Shown here: piece by piece, positions 41,158 to 50,208 of the stretch
Position numbering within the stretch: position 1 is the first letter of the stretch
Layout: each line of letters opens with the position of its first letter
The notes under the pieces: model-generated
What the model was told of the DNA's origin: nothing
Seen by the model: the letters and a program-made list of their open reading frames with translations, nothing else
The model's database searches: none
Translations under genes and position numbers: made by a program
Assembly: GCF_000023585.1 (NCBI RefSeq)
Contig: NC_012914.1
Coordinates: 7,043,501-7,107,500, forward strand
Origin: Paenibacillus sp. JDR-2
GTDB taxonomy: Bacteria; Bacillota; Bacilli; Paenibacillales; Paenibacillaceae
Length of the DNA stretch: 64,000 bases
Direction: 5' to 3'

Positions 41158-43344
41158 TTAAGCTTTAAACTGGCCAAGTAAGGCTTTAATGTCCGGATTC
41201 AGATCCAGAACGCGCACAATCATGCTCAAAGCTTCCGCTCTGGTCGACTGCTCTTGCGGGGCAAAGATGCCCTCCGCACGGCCATTAACGATACCCGCCG
41301 ATGCCGCGCCGCGAATGTCGTCGGCATTCCAGACGCCCGCGATGTCATTGAAGCTTGCGGTCTGCTCCGAGCCTGCCGCCTTGAAGTCCACAATACGGCT
41401 GAGGATGGCGATGATCTCGGCACGCGTAATCACTTCATCGGGTCTAAACGTACCGTCTGCATAGCCCGTAATGATTCCGCTCGCGGCCAATGCTTTAATA
41501 TCTTGACCCGCCCAGTAGCTTTCCTTCACGTCGGTGAAGGCCTTTGTACCGTTTTGCGCGATGAACGGGAACACCCTAACGATCATCGCCGAAAATTCCG
41601 CGCGCGTAATCGAAGCATTCGGGCGGAAGGTGTCGTCCTGATACCCCGTAATAAAGCCCATCGCGGCGAACAGATCGATATTGGCTTTGCCCCAATGCTG
41701 GCTCACGTCAGAGAATGGAGTGGAAGCAGGGTTCTTGATTGCTTGCTCAACCTTGCCCTTCAGATCAGCCGTCAACTTCTCCTCGTCTACTACCGTCTTG
41801 AAGGTTGACGCAGAAGGCTTCGGATCCGTTGGCACGGAAGGGTTCGAAGTAGAAGGGTTCGATGCCTTAAACGTCAGAACTACCGTGTAAGGGATAGCGT
41901 TGCCTTCGGAATCCACCGCGTAAATAATCGGGGAAGAGCTTAGATCCGTTGCCGTTACACCCGATTGCTGCTCAATCCCATTGATTTCAAGGTGATCCCC
42001 TGTCGTAACGAACTCCGCCTTGGCGGCGCTAAGATCCGTTCCATTCGGGATATCGGCCATTGTAATCGTATGAGTATTGGCGTCGATTACACCATTCACC
42101 TGTACCGGGGAGGTGAGCTTGTAGGAAGTCAGTTCATTTGCCAGCTTTACGTTCACGACATAATTTTGAGTCAATCCGTTCTCGGCAAATACCGTATACG
42201 TCTGAGGAACGGTGAAATCATTTGCCGTAGTTCCGGAAGCTTGAAGGATGCTGCCGATCTTTACGAACTGACCGTTTGTCGTAAACGAAGCGACTTTGTT
42301 CCGGCGCGTTGTTCCGGTTGGCAAAACAACCGTTACCGCATGCGCGGCTTCATCCACGATACCCGTCACCCCGTCTATGCCAAAGGTAAGCAAATCTTTG
42401 GTTGTGCCGGCGTCGCTAGCCGCTTCTTGTACCGTAACCGTATAAGTCTGGGTGTCGCCCGCTTCATCAAAAACGACGTAATCTACAGGCGATGAGAAAT
42501 CAACAACGTCTTCTCCGCTGATTTGCTGTCCCCAATTTACAGTGACTCTAGTACCCGTCGTAATAAAGGTAGGGACTAACATCGTCCGGTCCGTCCCGTT
42601 AGGAACGGTCAGCGTTATCGTATGATTAGCCTCATTGATCGTTCCGATGGACGAAAGCGAGGACAAACCGAAGGAGGTGATTTCCTTAGCCGTGCTAGGA
42701 ACGCTTTGAATAGCGGCGGTGACGATATAGTTACGCGTGCTGCCATCCAACGCTTGCACGGTGTACGTTACCGGATTCGTAAAATCCTGCGCGCTCGCGC
42801 CGCTAACTTGAATATCCTCATTCACTAACACTTTAGCCCCACCGTCATCCGTTGTGAATGTAGGCTTCAAGGCTGTCAGATCCGTACCTTGCGGAACGTA
42901 GAGATAAATTAAAAATGCTTCATCGTCGATAAAACCCGTCACTGCAGGATTGGATAAATTAAACGATGTAATGGACCTCAGATTGCTTGGCCCGATTGTA
43001 ACCGTTACCGTGTAATCCCGGGTGCTGTTATCCTCCGCGACAACGGTTAAGACTCTCGAACTCGAATAATCCGTACGCGTCAAATCGCTGGTATGATTAA
43101 GCACGGTTGCGCCGTCGGAAACCGTAAAGCTCTCCAGCATATTATAGACAGCCGAACGGTAAGGAACGACGACCTCTATCGTATGATTCGCGTTATCAAT
43201 AACGCCCGGATTCCCTTCCACCGAGAACGATAGGAAATCCTTTGACGAACTTTCCGCATCCGCGAATATCATTTGCGGAAATATGCTGATTAATAAACAA
43301 AAAACGAGTGCGAGTGCTGCGGATTTTTTTATTGCTCGTTGCAC
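41158..43344 (-). CDS. Surface protein with cadherin-like repeats and three SLH domains
   Basis: A 728-residue secreted protein. A signal peptide (about 1-29, ending QMIFADA) leads to five Ig-like repeats of about 90 residues, each with NHTIxxVVP-like and YTVTVxI-like ends (for example FTVSDGATVLNHTSD), and then three SLH domains (about 540-720), including TPFSDVSQHWGKANIDLFAAMGFITGYQDDTFRPN and RAEFSAMIVR. SLH domains bind pyruvylated cell wall polymer, so the protein is displayed at the surface and the repeats project outward. The start is a GTG at 43344 with GGGGAGG nine bases upstream. A single leftward unit. Confidence 0.93.
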   Translation of the reverse strand: MQRAIKKSAALALVFCLLISIFPQMIFADAESSSKDFLSFSVEGNPGVIDNANHTIEVVVPYRSAVYNMLESFTVSDGATVLNHTSDLTRTDYSSSRVLTVVAEDNSTRDYTVTVTIGPSNLRSITSFNLSNPAVTGFIDDEAFLIYLYVPQGTDLTALKPTFTTDDGGAKVLVNEDIQVSGASAQDFTNPVTYTVQALDGSTRNYIVTAAIQSVPSTAKEITSFGLSSLSSIGTINEANHTITLTVPNGTDRTMLVPTFITTGTRVTVNWGQQISGEDVVDFSSPVDYVVFDEAGDTQTYTVTVQEAASDAGTTKDLLTFGIDGVTGIVDEAAHAVTVVLPTGTTRRNKVASFTTNGQFVKIGSILQASGTTANDFTVPQTYTVFAENGLTQNYVVNVKLANELTSYKLTSPVQVNGVIDANTHTITMADIPNGTDLSAAKAEFVTTGDHLEINGIEQQSGVTATDLSSSPIIYAVDSEGNAIPYTVVLTFKASNPSTSNPSVPTDPKPSASTFKTVVDEEKLTADLKGKVEQAIKNPASTPFSDVSQHWGKANIDLFAAMGFITGYQDDTFRPNASITRAEFSAMIVRVFPFIAQNGTKAFTDVKESYWAGQDIKALAASGIITGYADGTFRPDEVITRAEIIAILSRIVDFKAAGSEQTASFNDIAGVWNADDIRGAASAGIVNGRAEGIFAPQEQSTRAEALSMIVRVLDLNPDIKALLGQFKA

Positions 43345-43442
43345 TTATGTAAGCCTCCCCAATTAACTCTATTGATCTAGCACATATTAGTATACAGGAT
43401 TGCCTTCGGTTATTGCGCAATTTATAGGCGAGGAATATCCGT

Positions 43443-43796
43443 TTATTCCGACTTCTCCCCTGAAAGTCCCGCCCCGTGCAGCAACTCCATGTGCTGAATA
43501 TGATCCTCGCCCCAATCGTTCATAACCTGCAGCACTTTGCTTAATCCTTGACCGTACTCCGAAATCGAATATTCGACCTTTGGAGGAACCTGGTTGTACA
43601 CCTCGCGATGAACGATGTCATTATACTCAAGTTCTCTTAATTGCTGGGTAAGCATTCGTTTGTTAATGTCCGGTATGGCTTTAAGAAGCTCGCTGAAACG
43701 CATCGTCCCGTTGGTAAGAAGCTGGAGTAGAATAACGGGCTTCCACTTGCCGATCAATATATCGAGTGCCGATTCGAATTTGCAATATTGCTTCAT
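43443..43796 (-). CDS. HxlR-family winged-helix regulator
   Basis: A 117-residue HxlR regulator that begins MKQYCKFESALDILIGKWKPVILLQLL, with Cys5 in the position used by YodB-like proteins for thiol sensing. It continues DINKRMLTQQLRELEYNDIV and QVPPKVEYSISEYG. GGGAGAGG precedes the ATG at 43796. It is divergent from the DoxX gene at 43934, a typical HxlR/DoxX pair, and probably represses it in the absence of quinone-type or electrophile stress. Confidence 0.9.
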   Translation of the reverse strand: MKQYCKFESALDILIGKWKPVILLQLLTNGTMRFSELLKAIPDINKRMLTQQLRELEYNDIVHREVYNQVPPKVEYSISEYGQGLSKVLQVMNDWGEDHIQHMELLHGAGLSGEKSE

Positions 43797-43838
43797 GGCC
43801 TCTCCCCCCCTTATGCTGCGCTAGGTAACTTTTTATTT

Positions 43839-43856
43839 ACTTTGTTTAGATAAAGT
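43839..43856. promoter_or_regulatory. Candidate HxlR operator
   Basis: ACTTT (43839-43843) and AAAGT (43852-43856) are inverted around eight bases, within the region shared by the HxlR and DoxX genes. The arm length is short, so this is tentative. Confidence 0.4.
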
Positions 43857-43933
43857 GCCTACTTCCTTCTCTCGTTGGCTCGGGTCTATTATAACTTACA
43901 GGACAGCTATCAGAGATCAGGAGGTCAACATTT

Positions 43934-44290
43934 TTGATGAATATCACATTATGGATTATTCAGGCACTTACTGCCCTAGGTTTTATTTTCTCAGGTTGGT
44001 TAAAAGCTTTTCAATACGAAAAAGCTATGGCTTCTTGGGGTTGGGTCAAAGACCTTTCGAAGGGATTTGTCGCCTTTATCGGGCTGGCGGAACTGCTTGG
44101 AAGTATTGGAGTTTTTCTTCCCGAGGCGCTTGGTATTGCGCCAATCTTGACGCCGGTCGCGGCTGCCGCGCTTGCCGTTGTTGTCTTGCTTGGCGCGGCA
44201 CTCCATGTTGCACGCAAGGAATACAGGGAGCTAGGCGTAAACCTTGTCTTCTTCCTGCTAGCCGCCTTGGTTGCCATTGGCCGTTTCTAA
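43934..44290 (+). CDS. DoxX-family membrane protein
   Basis: A small membrane protein of about 118 residues with four hydrophobic segments (LWIIQALTALGFIFSGWLKAF, GFVAFIGLAELLGSIGVFL, LTPVAAAALAVVVLLGAAL and NLVFFLLAALVAIGRF). This is the DoxX/TQO small-subunit-like fold, often linked with redox or thiosulfate/quinone stress. GGAGG (43920-43924) is nine bases before a TTG at 43934 and twelve before the following ATG at 43937, so either can start translation. It is divergent from a HxlR regulator. Confidence 0.9.
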   Translation: MMNITLWIIQALTALGFIFSGWLKAFQYEKAMASWGWVKDLSKGFVAFIGLAELLGSIGVFLPEALGIAPILTPVAAAALAVVVLLGAALHVARKEYRELGVNLVFFLLAALVAIGRF

Positions 44291-44317
44291 GCCACGCAAC
44301 ACGGCGCCAAAAAAACA

Positions 44318-44350
44318 GCCCTCCGCCCGGCCAGCAGCCGGGTAGAGGGC
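44318..44350 (-). terminator. Terminator of the SDR gene at 44380
   Basis: GCCCTC and GAGGGC close a second stem CCCGG/CCGGG, followed leftward by a T-run. It also lies just after the DoxX gene. Confidence 0.9.
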
Positions 44351-44379
44351 AATTATAATCACGGTATACGTTCCTTGGC

Positions 44380-45222
44380 TTAGTCTTCCTTCGGAAAATC
44401 GGTTGAGAAAGCGAGCTCCTTCTGCGCCTCCAGCTCCTGAAGACGGCCGGTCAGCGCCTGATGAATGACCTGATAGCAGTCGCTGCCAAGGGCAATTCTT
44501 TTGGGTGCGGGATGCTGGTCAACGCTGTCGATCATAATGACTGCCATCTTGGCCGGGTCCCCGATGGAGACGGCTGTTTTATCCTCTACGATCTTTCTTG
44601 CCTGAGCTGCCGGAGTGATATCGTATGCTTCCATTCTAGAAGCAAGCTTGATGCTATGATGCCTGAAGTTCGTGCGCGCTCCGCCCGGCTCCACGATTGT
44701 AACGCCGATATTAAAAGGAGCGACCTCCTGCCTCACGGCCTCGATAAAGCCCTCAATTCCCCACTTCGTCGCATGATAGAGCGACCCGCCCGCGAACGCG
44801 GCTTGTCCGCCTACCGTTGAGAGCTGTATGATGCGCCCTCCGCCCTGTGCGCGCAAGTGTGGCAAGGAAGCCCGTACCAGCTGTATGGAACCAACAAGGT
44901 TGGTGTTAATCTGATGGGTAATCTGTTCATCCGTCAATTCCTCCGCCGCGCCGATAAGGCCGTAACCCGCATTGCTGACAACAATGTCGATTGTACCCAA
45001 TTCATCGAAGGCCCGGTTAACAACCGTATAAATAGCCGGGGTGTCGGTCACGTCAAGATGAGCCGCCCACAGAAGATCGCCGTACTTTTCCTTAAGATCA
45101 TCCACCACGTCCAGATTACGCACCGTACCGGCCACGCGGTCGCCGCGCTCCAGAAGCTGCTCGGTCATATGCCGGCCAAAGCCGCTGCTAATCCCCGTAA
45201 TAAACCAAGTCCGTTGTGCCAT
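44380..45222 (-). CDS. Classical SDR-family oxidoreductase
   Basis: A 280-residue Rossmann SDR. The cofactor motif is FITGISSGFGRHMTEQLLERGD (7-28), NAGYG at 84-88, and the catalytic Ser-Tyr-Lys are STVGGQAAFAGGSLYHATKWG (Tyr149-Lys153 region). It reduces or oxidises a carbonyl compound with NAD(P)(H). AAGGA precedes the ATG at 45222. It is divergent from a TetR gene, and two copies of a palindrome between them point to co-regulation. Substrate unknown. Confidence 0.93.
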   Translation of the reverse strand: MAQRTWFITGISSGFGRHMTEQLLERGDRVAGTVRNLDVVDDLKEKYGDLLWAAHLDVTDTPAIYTVVNRAFDELGTIDIVVSNAGYGLIGAAEELTDEQITHQINTNLVGSIQLVRASLPHLRAQGGGRIIQLSTVGGQAAFAGGSLYHATKWGIEGFIEAVRQEVAPFNIGVTIVEPGGARTNFRHHSIKLASRMEAYDITPAAQARKIVEDKTAVSIGDPAKMAVIMIDSVDQHPAPKRIALGSDCYQVIHQALTGRLQELEAQKELAFSTDFPKED

Positions 45223-45262
45223 CGTTCATTCCTTCTTTCATGGAGGTTCTGATCAGCGTATA

Positions 45263-45305
45263 TAACTAACCAGTTAGTTAAATATAGTCCTTTCTAACCG
45301 GTTAG
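45263..45305. promoter_or_regulatory. Twin palindromic TetR operators
   Basis: TAACTAAC-CA-GTTAGTTA (45263-45280) and CTAAC-CG-GTTAG (45294-45305) are the same palindrome in two versions, centres 28 bp apart. They occupy the region between the SDR and TetR start codons and fit cooperative binding of a TetR dimer pair. Confidence 0.85.
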
Positions 45306-45351
45306 TCAAGTATGCTATACTAGGTCAAAAATGAACGAAGGATGATTACCG

Positions 45352-45921
45352 ATGAGAAATGCCGAAGCGACGCGCGAACGGATTCTGGAAGCCGCCATGG
45401 ACGAGTTCTCCACTTTCGGCATTGCCGGGGCACGGGTCGACCGCATCGCCAAAACCGCCGGCTGCAATAAAAATCTGATCTATATTTATTTCGAGAATAA
45501 AGAGACGCTCTTCACCACGGTTCTTCAAAAGCACCTCGACCAGGCGTTTGAAGGCATTCCCTTCTCGTTTGACGATATTCCGGGCTTTGCCGTCAACGTA
45601 TTTGATTTCGCTATGGCGAATCCAAAGATTATGCGGCTTCTTATGTGGTTCACGCTGGAGCAGAATACGGTCAGCAGTCTCCCCGTACGCGATGTCGCCC
45701 ATGAACACAAGATAGACAAAATAAGCAAAGCGCAAGCAAACGGCAGGATAAGCTCAGCCCTTCCCCCCGCTTTTCTTCTCACGTCCATTATGACGATTGC
45801 GACCTCTTGGGCGGCAACCAATCCTTTTGGCCCCGGACTCAACCCGGAAGCGGCGAAGAGTCACGATGCCCTGCGAGAATCCGTCGTCAAAGCAGTCGAG
45901 CTGCTGCTTCAAGCAAAATAA
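45352..45921 (+). CDS. TetR/AcrR family regulator
   Basis: A 189-residue TetR regulator. The HTH lies at about 8-50 (RERILEAAMDEFSTFGIAGARVDRIAKTAGCNKNLIYIYFENKETLF). The ligand domain is close in pattern to the TetR_C group of AefR-type regulators (SLPVRDVAHEHKID). GAAGGA precedes the ATG at 45352. It probably controls itself and the divergent SDR gene by binding the two CTAACxxGTTAG elements between them. It ends at its own terminator. Confidence 0.93.
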   Translation: MRNAEATRERILEAAMDEFSTFGIAGARVDRIAKTAGCNKNLIYIYFENKETLFTTVLQKHLDQAFEGIPFSFDDIPGFAVNVFDFAMANPKIMRLLMWFTLEQNTVSSLPVRDVAHEHKIDKISKAQANGRISSALPPAFLLTSIMTIATSWAATNPFGPGLNPEAAKSHDALRESVVKAVELLLQAK

Positions 45922-45924
45922 ATA

Positions 45925-45976
45925 AACGCCTAATGAATGCCCGTGCACTTCGCGACATTCATTGGGCGTTTTTTTT
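45925..45976 (+). terminator. Terminator of the TetR gene
   Basis: AACGCC-T-AATGAATG and CATTCATT-G-GGCGTT form a long stem with one bulge, followed by eight Ts. Confidence 0.93.
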
Positions 45977-46074
45977 GCGTTATAGCCGTTTTCTCCTTTG
46001 ATATGACTAAGACGGGTTGTTATGATCTAGGTACCAATACGATGCAGCGATTAATTAAGAAAAGAGGCGAGAAT

Positions 46075-46953
46075 ATGATTGAAATTACGACCGAGCTGGT
46101 GCGTGGATTAATTGGCAGTCAATTTCCGGAATGGAAGGACTTAGAGATAATGCCCGTGGAAAAAAGCGGACACGATAACCGTACCTATCGGCTGGGCAAC
46201 GACATGACGGTACGCCTGCCGAGTCACGAACGGTACGCCTCGGCTGTTGCGAAAGAGCTGATCTGGCTTCCCGTGTTTAAGCCTCTCCTATCTCTGCCTA
46301 TACCCGCTCCCGTTGCGCAAGGCAAGCCTACCGCGGAATATCCTCTTCCCTGGTCCGTTAACCGCTGGCTCGAAGGCGATACCGTTACGTACGCCAATAT
46401 CCGCGACCTCAACGAATTTGCCGAAGACCTCGCCGGCTTTCTGAAGGAACTGGAAGCCATTGATGCAAAGGACGGCATCCCGGCAGGCATACAAAACTTC
46501 CATCGCGGGGGAAACTTAGCCGTATACGATTCCGACTCCAGACCGGTCATCGAGAAGCTGGGCGAGGAGTACGACCGGAAGCTTCTAACCGAGATTTGGG
46601 AGCTTGCCCTTGCGACGAAATATGAAGCGGCTCCGCTATGGCTTCATGGCGACGTAGCCGTAGGCAATCTGCTTGCGCGGAATGGCCAGCTGTCCGGCGT
46701 CATTGATTTCGGAACCATGGGTGTTGGCGACCCTTCCAGCGATCTGGTCATGGCATGGAACTTTTTTGACGAGGCCAGCCGCAAAGTATTTCTGAGCGCC
46801 ATGAATGCCGACCAGGATACCGTTAACCGCGCACGCGGCTGGGCCCTATGGAAGGCGCTTATTACTTATGCCTGGAATGAGCCGGGCACGGAGGCTTCGG
46901 ATTGGGGCAAGCGTGTTATCGATGTTATTTCATGCGAGTATGCATCGCTTTAA
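46075..46953 (+). CDS. Aminoglycoside phosphotransferase-like kinase
   Basis: A 292-residue protein of the APH/choline-kinase-like family. Family motifs are complete: the N-lobe ends VEKSGHDNRTYRLGNDMTVRLP, the catalytic loop is PLWLHGDVAVGNLL (Asp near 198) and the magnesium site is GVIDFGTMGVGDPSSDL (Asp near 216). It is close to chromosomal resistance-like APH (3'')/macrolide-type kinases found in soil bacilli, and may phosphorylate an aminoglycoside, a macrolide or a small metabolite. An earlier start at 45937 would add 46 residues in the terminator region; GAGGCGAG before the ATG at 46075 decides. It is not with a transposon. Confidence 0.88.
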   Translation: MIEITTELVRGLIGSQFPEWKDLEIMPVEKSGHDNRTYRLGNDMTVRLPSHERYASAVAKELIWLPVFKPLLSLPIPAPVAQGKPTAEYPLPWSVNRWLEGDTVTYANIRDLNEFAEDLAGFLKELEAIDAKDGIPAGIQNFHRGGNLAVYDSDSRPVIEKLGEEYDRKLLTEIWELALATKYEAAPLWLHGDVAVGNLLARNGQLSGVIDFGTMGVGDPSSDLVMAWNFFDEASRKVFLSAMNADQDTVNRARGWALWKALITYAWNEPGTEASDWGKRVIDVISCEYASL

Positions 46954-47050
46954 CCTCATAAGCATTTTTAAAAATTTTATTATACTCTGTCACATCGGGC
47001 TGTCTCGATACGTCATCCCAATGAGAGCAAATTAGAAGGGAGTGTTGTCG

Positions 47051-47929
47051 ATGACTGATTCAAGTTGGCTGACGGATCAGTTCGAAGCCCATCGTTCCCA
47101 TTTGCGTTCGGTTGCTTACCGGATGCTTGGAAGCTGGAGTGAAGCAGAGGATGCCGTTCAGGAGTCGTGGTTCCGGTTAACCCGCTCCGAAACGGAAGCC
47201 ATTGAAAATTTAGGGGGATGGCTGACCACGGTGGTTTCGAGAGTATGCCTCGATATGCTGCGTTCTCGCAAAGCAAGGCGCGAAGAACCGATAGAGGCTT
47301 ACGATATCGGGAAGTCTATCGATAACAGACCGGAAGGCAATCCCGAGAGTGCAATGCTGATGGCCGATTCCATCGGGCTGGCCTTGCTTGTCGTGCTCAG
47401 CACTTTAAGCCCCGGTGAACGGGTTGCTTTTGTGCTTCATGACATTTTTGCCATACCTTATGCCGAGATCGCCCCAATTATTGGCCGGTCAGAGGCAGCC
47501 GCGAGACAAATGGCCAGCCGTGCGCGCCGCCGCGTTCAAGGGGCAAAGACTTCATCCGGCACGGACCTTTCTGTTCAGAAGAGACTTGTAGATTCCTTTC
47601 TTGTGGCGGCGAGGAGCGGCGATCTTGACGCATTGCTGAAAGTACTCGACCCGGAAGTCGTGCTGCGATCCGATCGCGAAGCCTCTCCGAACGAAGTACG
47701 CGGCACGCATGCGGTAGCCGAGCAATTAATGTTTGGGCGCGCCAAAGCTGCGCGAGCCGCAATTATTAACGGAGAGGTTGGCGTTACCGTATCGCCTGGC
47801 GGCCAATTGCTTCTCGTTCTGGCTCTCGCTTATGCGGATGGGAAGATTGTTGGAATTGACGTGATCTCCGATCCCGACCGTATAAAAAGCCTGGATCTAG
47901 TTTCATTGAACGATACTTTACCCCTTTAA
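47051..47929 (+). CDS. SigJ-like ECF sigma factor with SnoaL-like C-terminal domain
   Basis: A 292-residue ECF41/SigJ-type sigma factor. Region 2 appears as AYRMLGSWSEAEDAVQESWFRL (about 23-44), region 4 as LSPGERVAFVLHDIFAIPYAEIAPII (about 120-145), and the C-terminal about 110 residues form the SnoaL-like domain typical of this group (LVDSFLVAARSGDLDALLKVL, ending in the LALAYADGKI strand). That domain modulates activity, so no separate anti-sigma protein is required. AAGGGAG is eight bases before the ATG at 47051. It is followed by a DoxX-like gene, the usual partner gene in ECF41 loci. A target promoter is not identified. Confidence 0.92.
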   Translation: MTDSSWLTDQFEAHRSHLRSVAYRMLGSWSEAEDAVQESWFRLTRSETEAIENLGGWLTTVVSRVCLDMLRSRKARREEPIEAYDIGKSIDNRPEGNPESAMLMADSIGLALLVVLSTLSPGERVAFVLHDIFAIPYAEIAPIIGRSEAAARQMASRARRRVQGAKTSSGTDLSVQKRLVDSFLVAARSGDLDALLKVLDPEVVLRSDREASPNEVRGTHAVAEQLMFGRAKAARAAIINGEVGVTVSPGGQLLLVLALAYADGKIVGIDVISDPDRIKSLDLVSLNDTLPL

Positions 47930-47948
47930 ATGAAGAGGAGGAATGAAT

Positions 47949-48314
47949 ATGGTTGTTATGACGATTGTTCTTCAGAGCCTGCTTTTGGCCTACTATCTTT
48001 TCTCCGGTACCGCCAAGGTTCTCGGAGCCAAGTATTGGACCGGCATTTTTACGCATCTTGGACTATCCCGGGAATTCCGCATCATTACCGGCTTCGTCCA
48101 ATTGATCGGTGCCGCGGCTTTATGCGCTGGCTATTGGGATAACGGGATACTTGATTTGGCCGTTATTTGGTTAGCCATTACAATGCTGGTTGCCTGCTTC
48201 GTTCATCTCAAGGCGCGTGATTCTTTCGGCAAAACAGCACCTGCCCTCGTCTTCGCTATACTGAATCTAATTATTCTTTCCGCTAACTTCAACGATCTCT
48301 CTTCATTCTTCTGA
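47949..48314 (+). CDS. DoxX-family membrane protein
   Basis: A 121-residue protein with four membrane segments (TIVLQSLLLAYYLFSGTAKVLG and FRIITGFVQLIGAAALCAGYW being the first two). It follows the SigJ-like gene by 19 bp and is probably co-transcribed. ECF41 sigma factors commonly have a DoxX or carboxymuconolactone-decarboxylase partner gene. The ATG at 47949 has GAGGAGG seven bases upstream; an ATG at 47943 is too close to it. A second DoxX gene lies at 43934. Confidence 0.88.
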   Translation: MVVMTIVLQSLLLAYYLFSGTAKVLGAKYWTGIFTHLGLSREFRIITGFVQLIGAAALCAGYWDNGILDLAVIWLAITMLVACFVHLKARDSFGKTAPALVFAILNLIILSANFNDLSSFF

Positions 48315-48463
48315 GTTAGCCTTATATTTTAAAGCCACGTATCCCTCAAAATTGACATAACCGGTCCATTCTTTACGCTTATCCCGTAGCCCGATTCAAG
48401 CCAATCTGCCTTTCCGGTATAATTATTTTAATATTTCGTAAAATTCGAATCCGGGTGAATGCC

Positions 48464-50098
48464 ATGCTAAAAGTAATGATTGTCGAAGACGAACCGCTTA
48501 TTCGCGCTGGCTTAAAGCATTATTTCCCTTGGGAGCAGCTCGGCGTCGGCGGAATTGTGGAGGCCGAGAATGGCAAGGCCGGCGTAGACGTGGCTCTGCG
48601 GGAAGAGCCGGATTTAATCGTGACCGACATTCGTATGCCCGAGATGAACGGGCTGGAAATGATCGAGCAGTTAAAGCCGCTGCTTCCGAATGCCAGCTTT
48701 ATCATTCTCACCGGCTACAACGAATTCAAATACGCGCAGGAGGCTATCCGTCTAGGCGTTGTTCAGGAGTATTTGCTTAAGCCGCTGGAGTATGACGTCA
48801 GCATGGAGGCGATAACGGCCTGCATCAACCGGTTGGAGCAGAAGCGGGAAGAGCGGCGGAAGAAGCGGGAATTCGAGGCAAAAGCCGCCGAGCTAACGAA
48901 ATGGCAATACGGTCAGGCTGTGAAGCAGCTTATGGACGGAAGCCTATCCGATATACCGGGCTGGAGACAACTGCTTGGATTTAATGAGCAGTCAGAGTTG
49001 ACTTACGTGACGCTTGCGGCAAGCTGTTTTGGCCGCAGCGGACTGCAACAGGAGCGCAAATGGCGCCAGACAGCGGAGCAGCTTATAGGCAAGGCAGCTG
49101 CCGAGATTTCCCCGGGGCATCGGCTTATGGGCTACATGAGCAGAGGCAGGCTCTATGTTCTGTTGGTACTCGCAGGACTATCCGATCCTTCAGGGGCAGA
49201 CCAGCTTCTTAGCAGGCGGTTATCCTCTTCCCTGAATCCAATCCATCCCGATACTCGGCTTTATCTCTCCGTAGGGCCTGCAACGTCCGATCTGGCAAAA
49301 GCAGGAGCAGCGCTCAAATCTGCCGGACTGAGCCTGCTCCAACGTTTTGCTTCACCCGGACAATGGTTGATATCAGCCGACCATTTGCCGGCTGATGAAG
49401 CCCCGGCAGGCGGCGACCGCTTCGTCTCGCTTCACCCGGATGACCGCAAGAAGCTGCAGGCCTGCCTGGAGCAAGGAGACTCCGTTGCTGCCGGCGAGCT
49501 GATGGACAGGTTATGCGAGCAATCGGAGAAGGCTCTGCCCCATATTCAGGCGGAACAATGGCTCGTATTCCTGCAGGAGATTATTAACGTCACCCTGCGC
49601 TTTGCCCACAAAGAGGGCATACCGGTCCAGGGAGTATCCAGCGAGAAGCTTCTTGATTTGTCTTTTGTCCATGACTACAGGACCCTCAAGAGCCTGTTCG
49701 AATACCTGGCGTTATGGGTCGTTCATCTGAACGATGTTTACTCTAAACAGACTCACCAGTCATCCCAGGAAAATGCGGTGTTCAACCAAATAAAAGGGTT
49801 TATCGAGAAGAACATTGATCAGGAGCTCAGCTTGCAGATGGTGGCCGATCATTTCTTCTATAACCCCTCTTATTTAAGCCGGCTGTTCAAGTCGAAGCTG
49901 AATCAGAACTATTTGAGCTTTGTCACCGAAATTCGCATTGATTACGCCAAGAAGCTGCTTCGCGACACTAATCGGCTTGTGACCGATGTATGCACGATGT
50001 GCGGTTACAAGAGCTACAAGCATTTCGTGAAAATGTTCCGGCTTGTGGCGGGCACAACGCCAACCGACTATCGGAGGCAGCTCGGTATCATGCATTAA
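48464..50098 (+). CDS. YesN-type response regulator (receiver + AraC HTH)
   Basis: A 544-residue regulator. The receiver domain (1-120) has the phosphoacceptor Asp55 in LIVTDIRMPEMNG, the acidic pair EDE at 8-10 and Lys near 105. A long middle region follows, and the C-terminal AraC-type double HTH is at about 430-535 (LSLQMVADHFFYNPSYLSRLFK and TDVCTMCGYKSYKHFVKMF). ATG 48464 is preferred to a GTG at 48455 because GGGTGA suits it better; neither site is strong. It faces the ABC operon at 50209-53461, and the matching YesM-type kinase is on the other side of that operon. Confidence 0.92.
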   Translation: MLKVMIVEDEPLIRAGLKHYFPWEQLGVGGIVEAENGKAGVDVALREEPDLIVTDIRMPEMNGLEMIEQLKPLLPNASFIILTGYNEFKYAQEAIRLGVVQEYLLKPLEYDVSMEAITACINRLEQKREERRKKREFEAKAAELTKWQYGQAVKQLMDGSLSDIPGWRQLLGFNEQSELTYVTLAASCFGRSGLQQERKWRQTAEQLIGKAAAEISPGHRLMGYMSRGRLYVLLVLAGLSDPSGADQLLSRRLSSSLNPIHPDTRLYLSVGPATSDLAKAGAALKSAGLSLLQRFASPGQWLISADHLPADEAPAGGDRFVSLHPDDRKKLQACLEQGDSVAAGELMDRLCEQSEKALPHIQAEQWLVFLQEIINVTLRFAHKEGIPVQGVSSEKLLDLSFVHDYRTLKSLFEYLALWVVHLNDVYSKQTHQSSQENAVFNQIKGFIEKNIDQELSLQMVADHFFYNPSYLSRLFKSKLNQNYLSFVTEIRIDYAKKLLRDTNRLVTDVCTMCGYKSYKHFVKMFRLVAGTTPTDYRRQLGIMH

Positions 50099-50148
50099 AA
50101 AAAGTGGGCTATCCATTCGTCACTAGGTGACAAAGGGATAGCCCACTT
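50096..50148 (-). terminator. Terminator of the 50209 ABC operon
   Basis: AAGTGGGCTATCC (50102-50114) and GGATAGCCCACTT (50136-50148) form a 13-bp stem; leftward transcripts then read seven or more Ts. It also lies directly after the response regulator stop codon. Confidence 0.92.
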
Positions 50149-50208
50149 GCACTGGAGGAAGTCCAATGTATGGAGGATTGCTGCATCAAATCATGCTCTA
50201 AGTTACTT

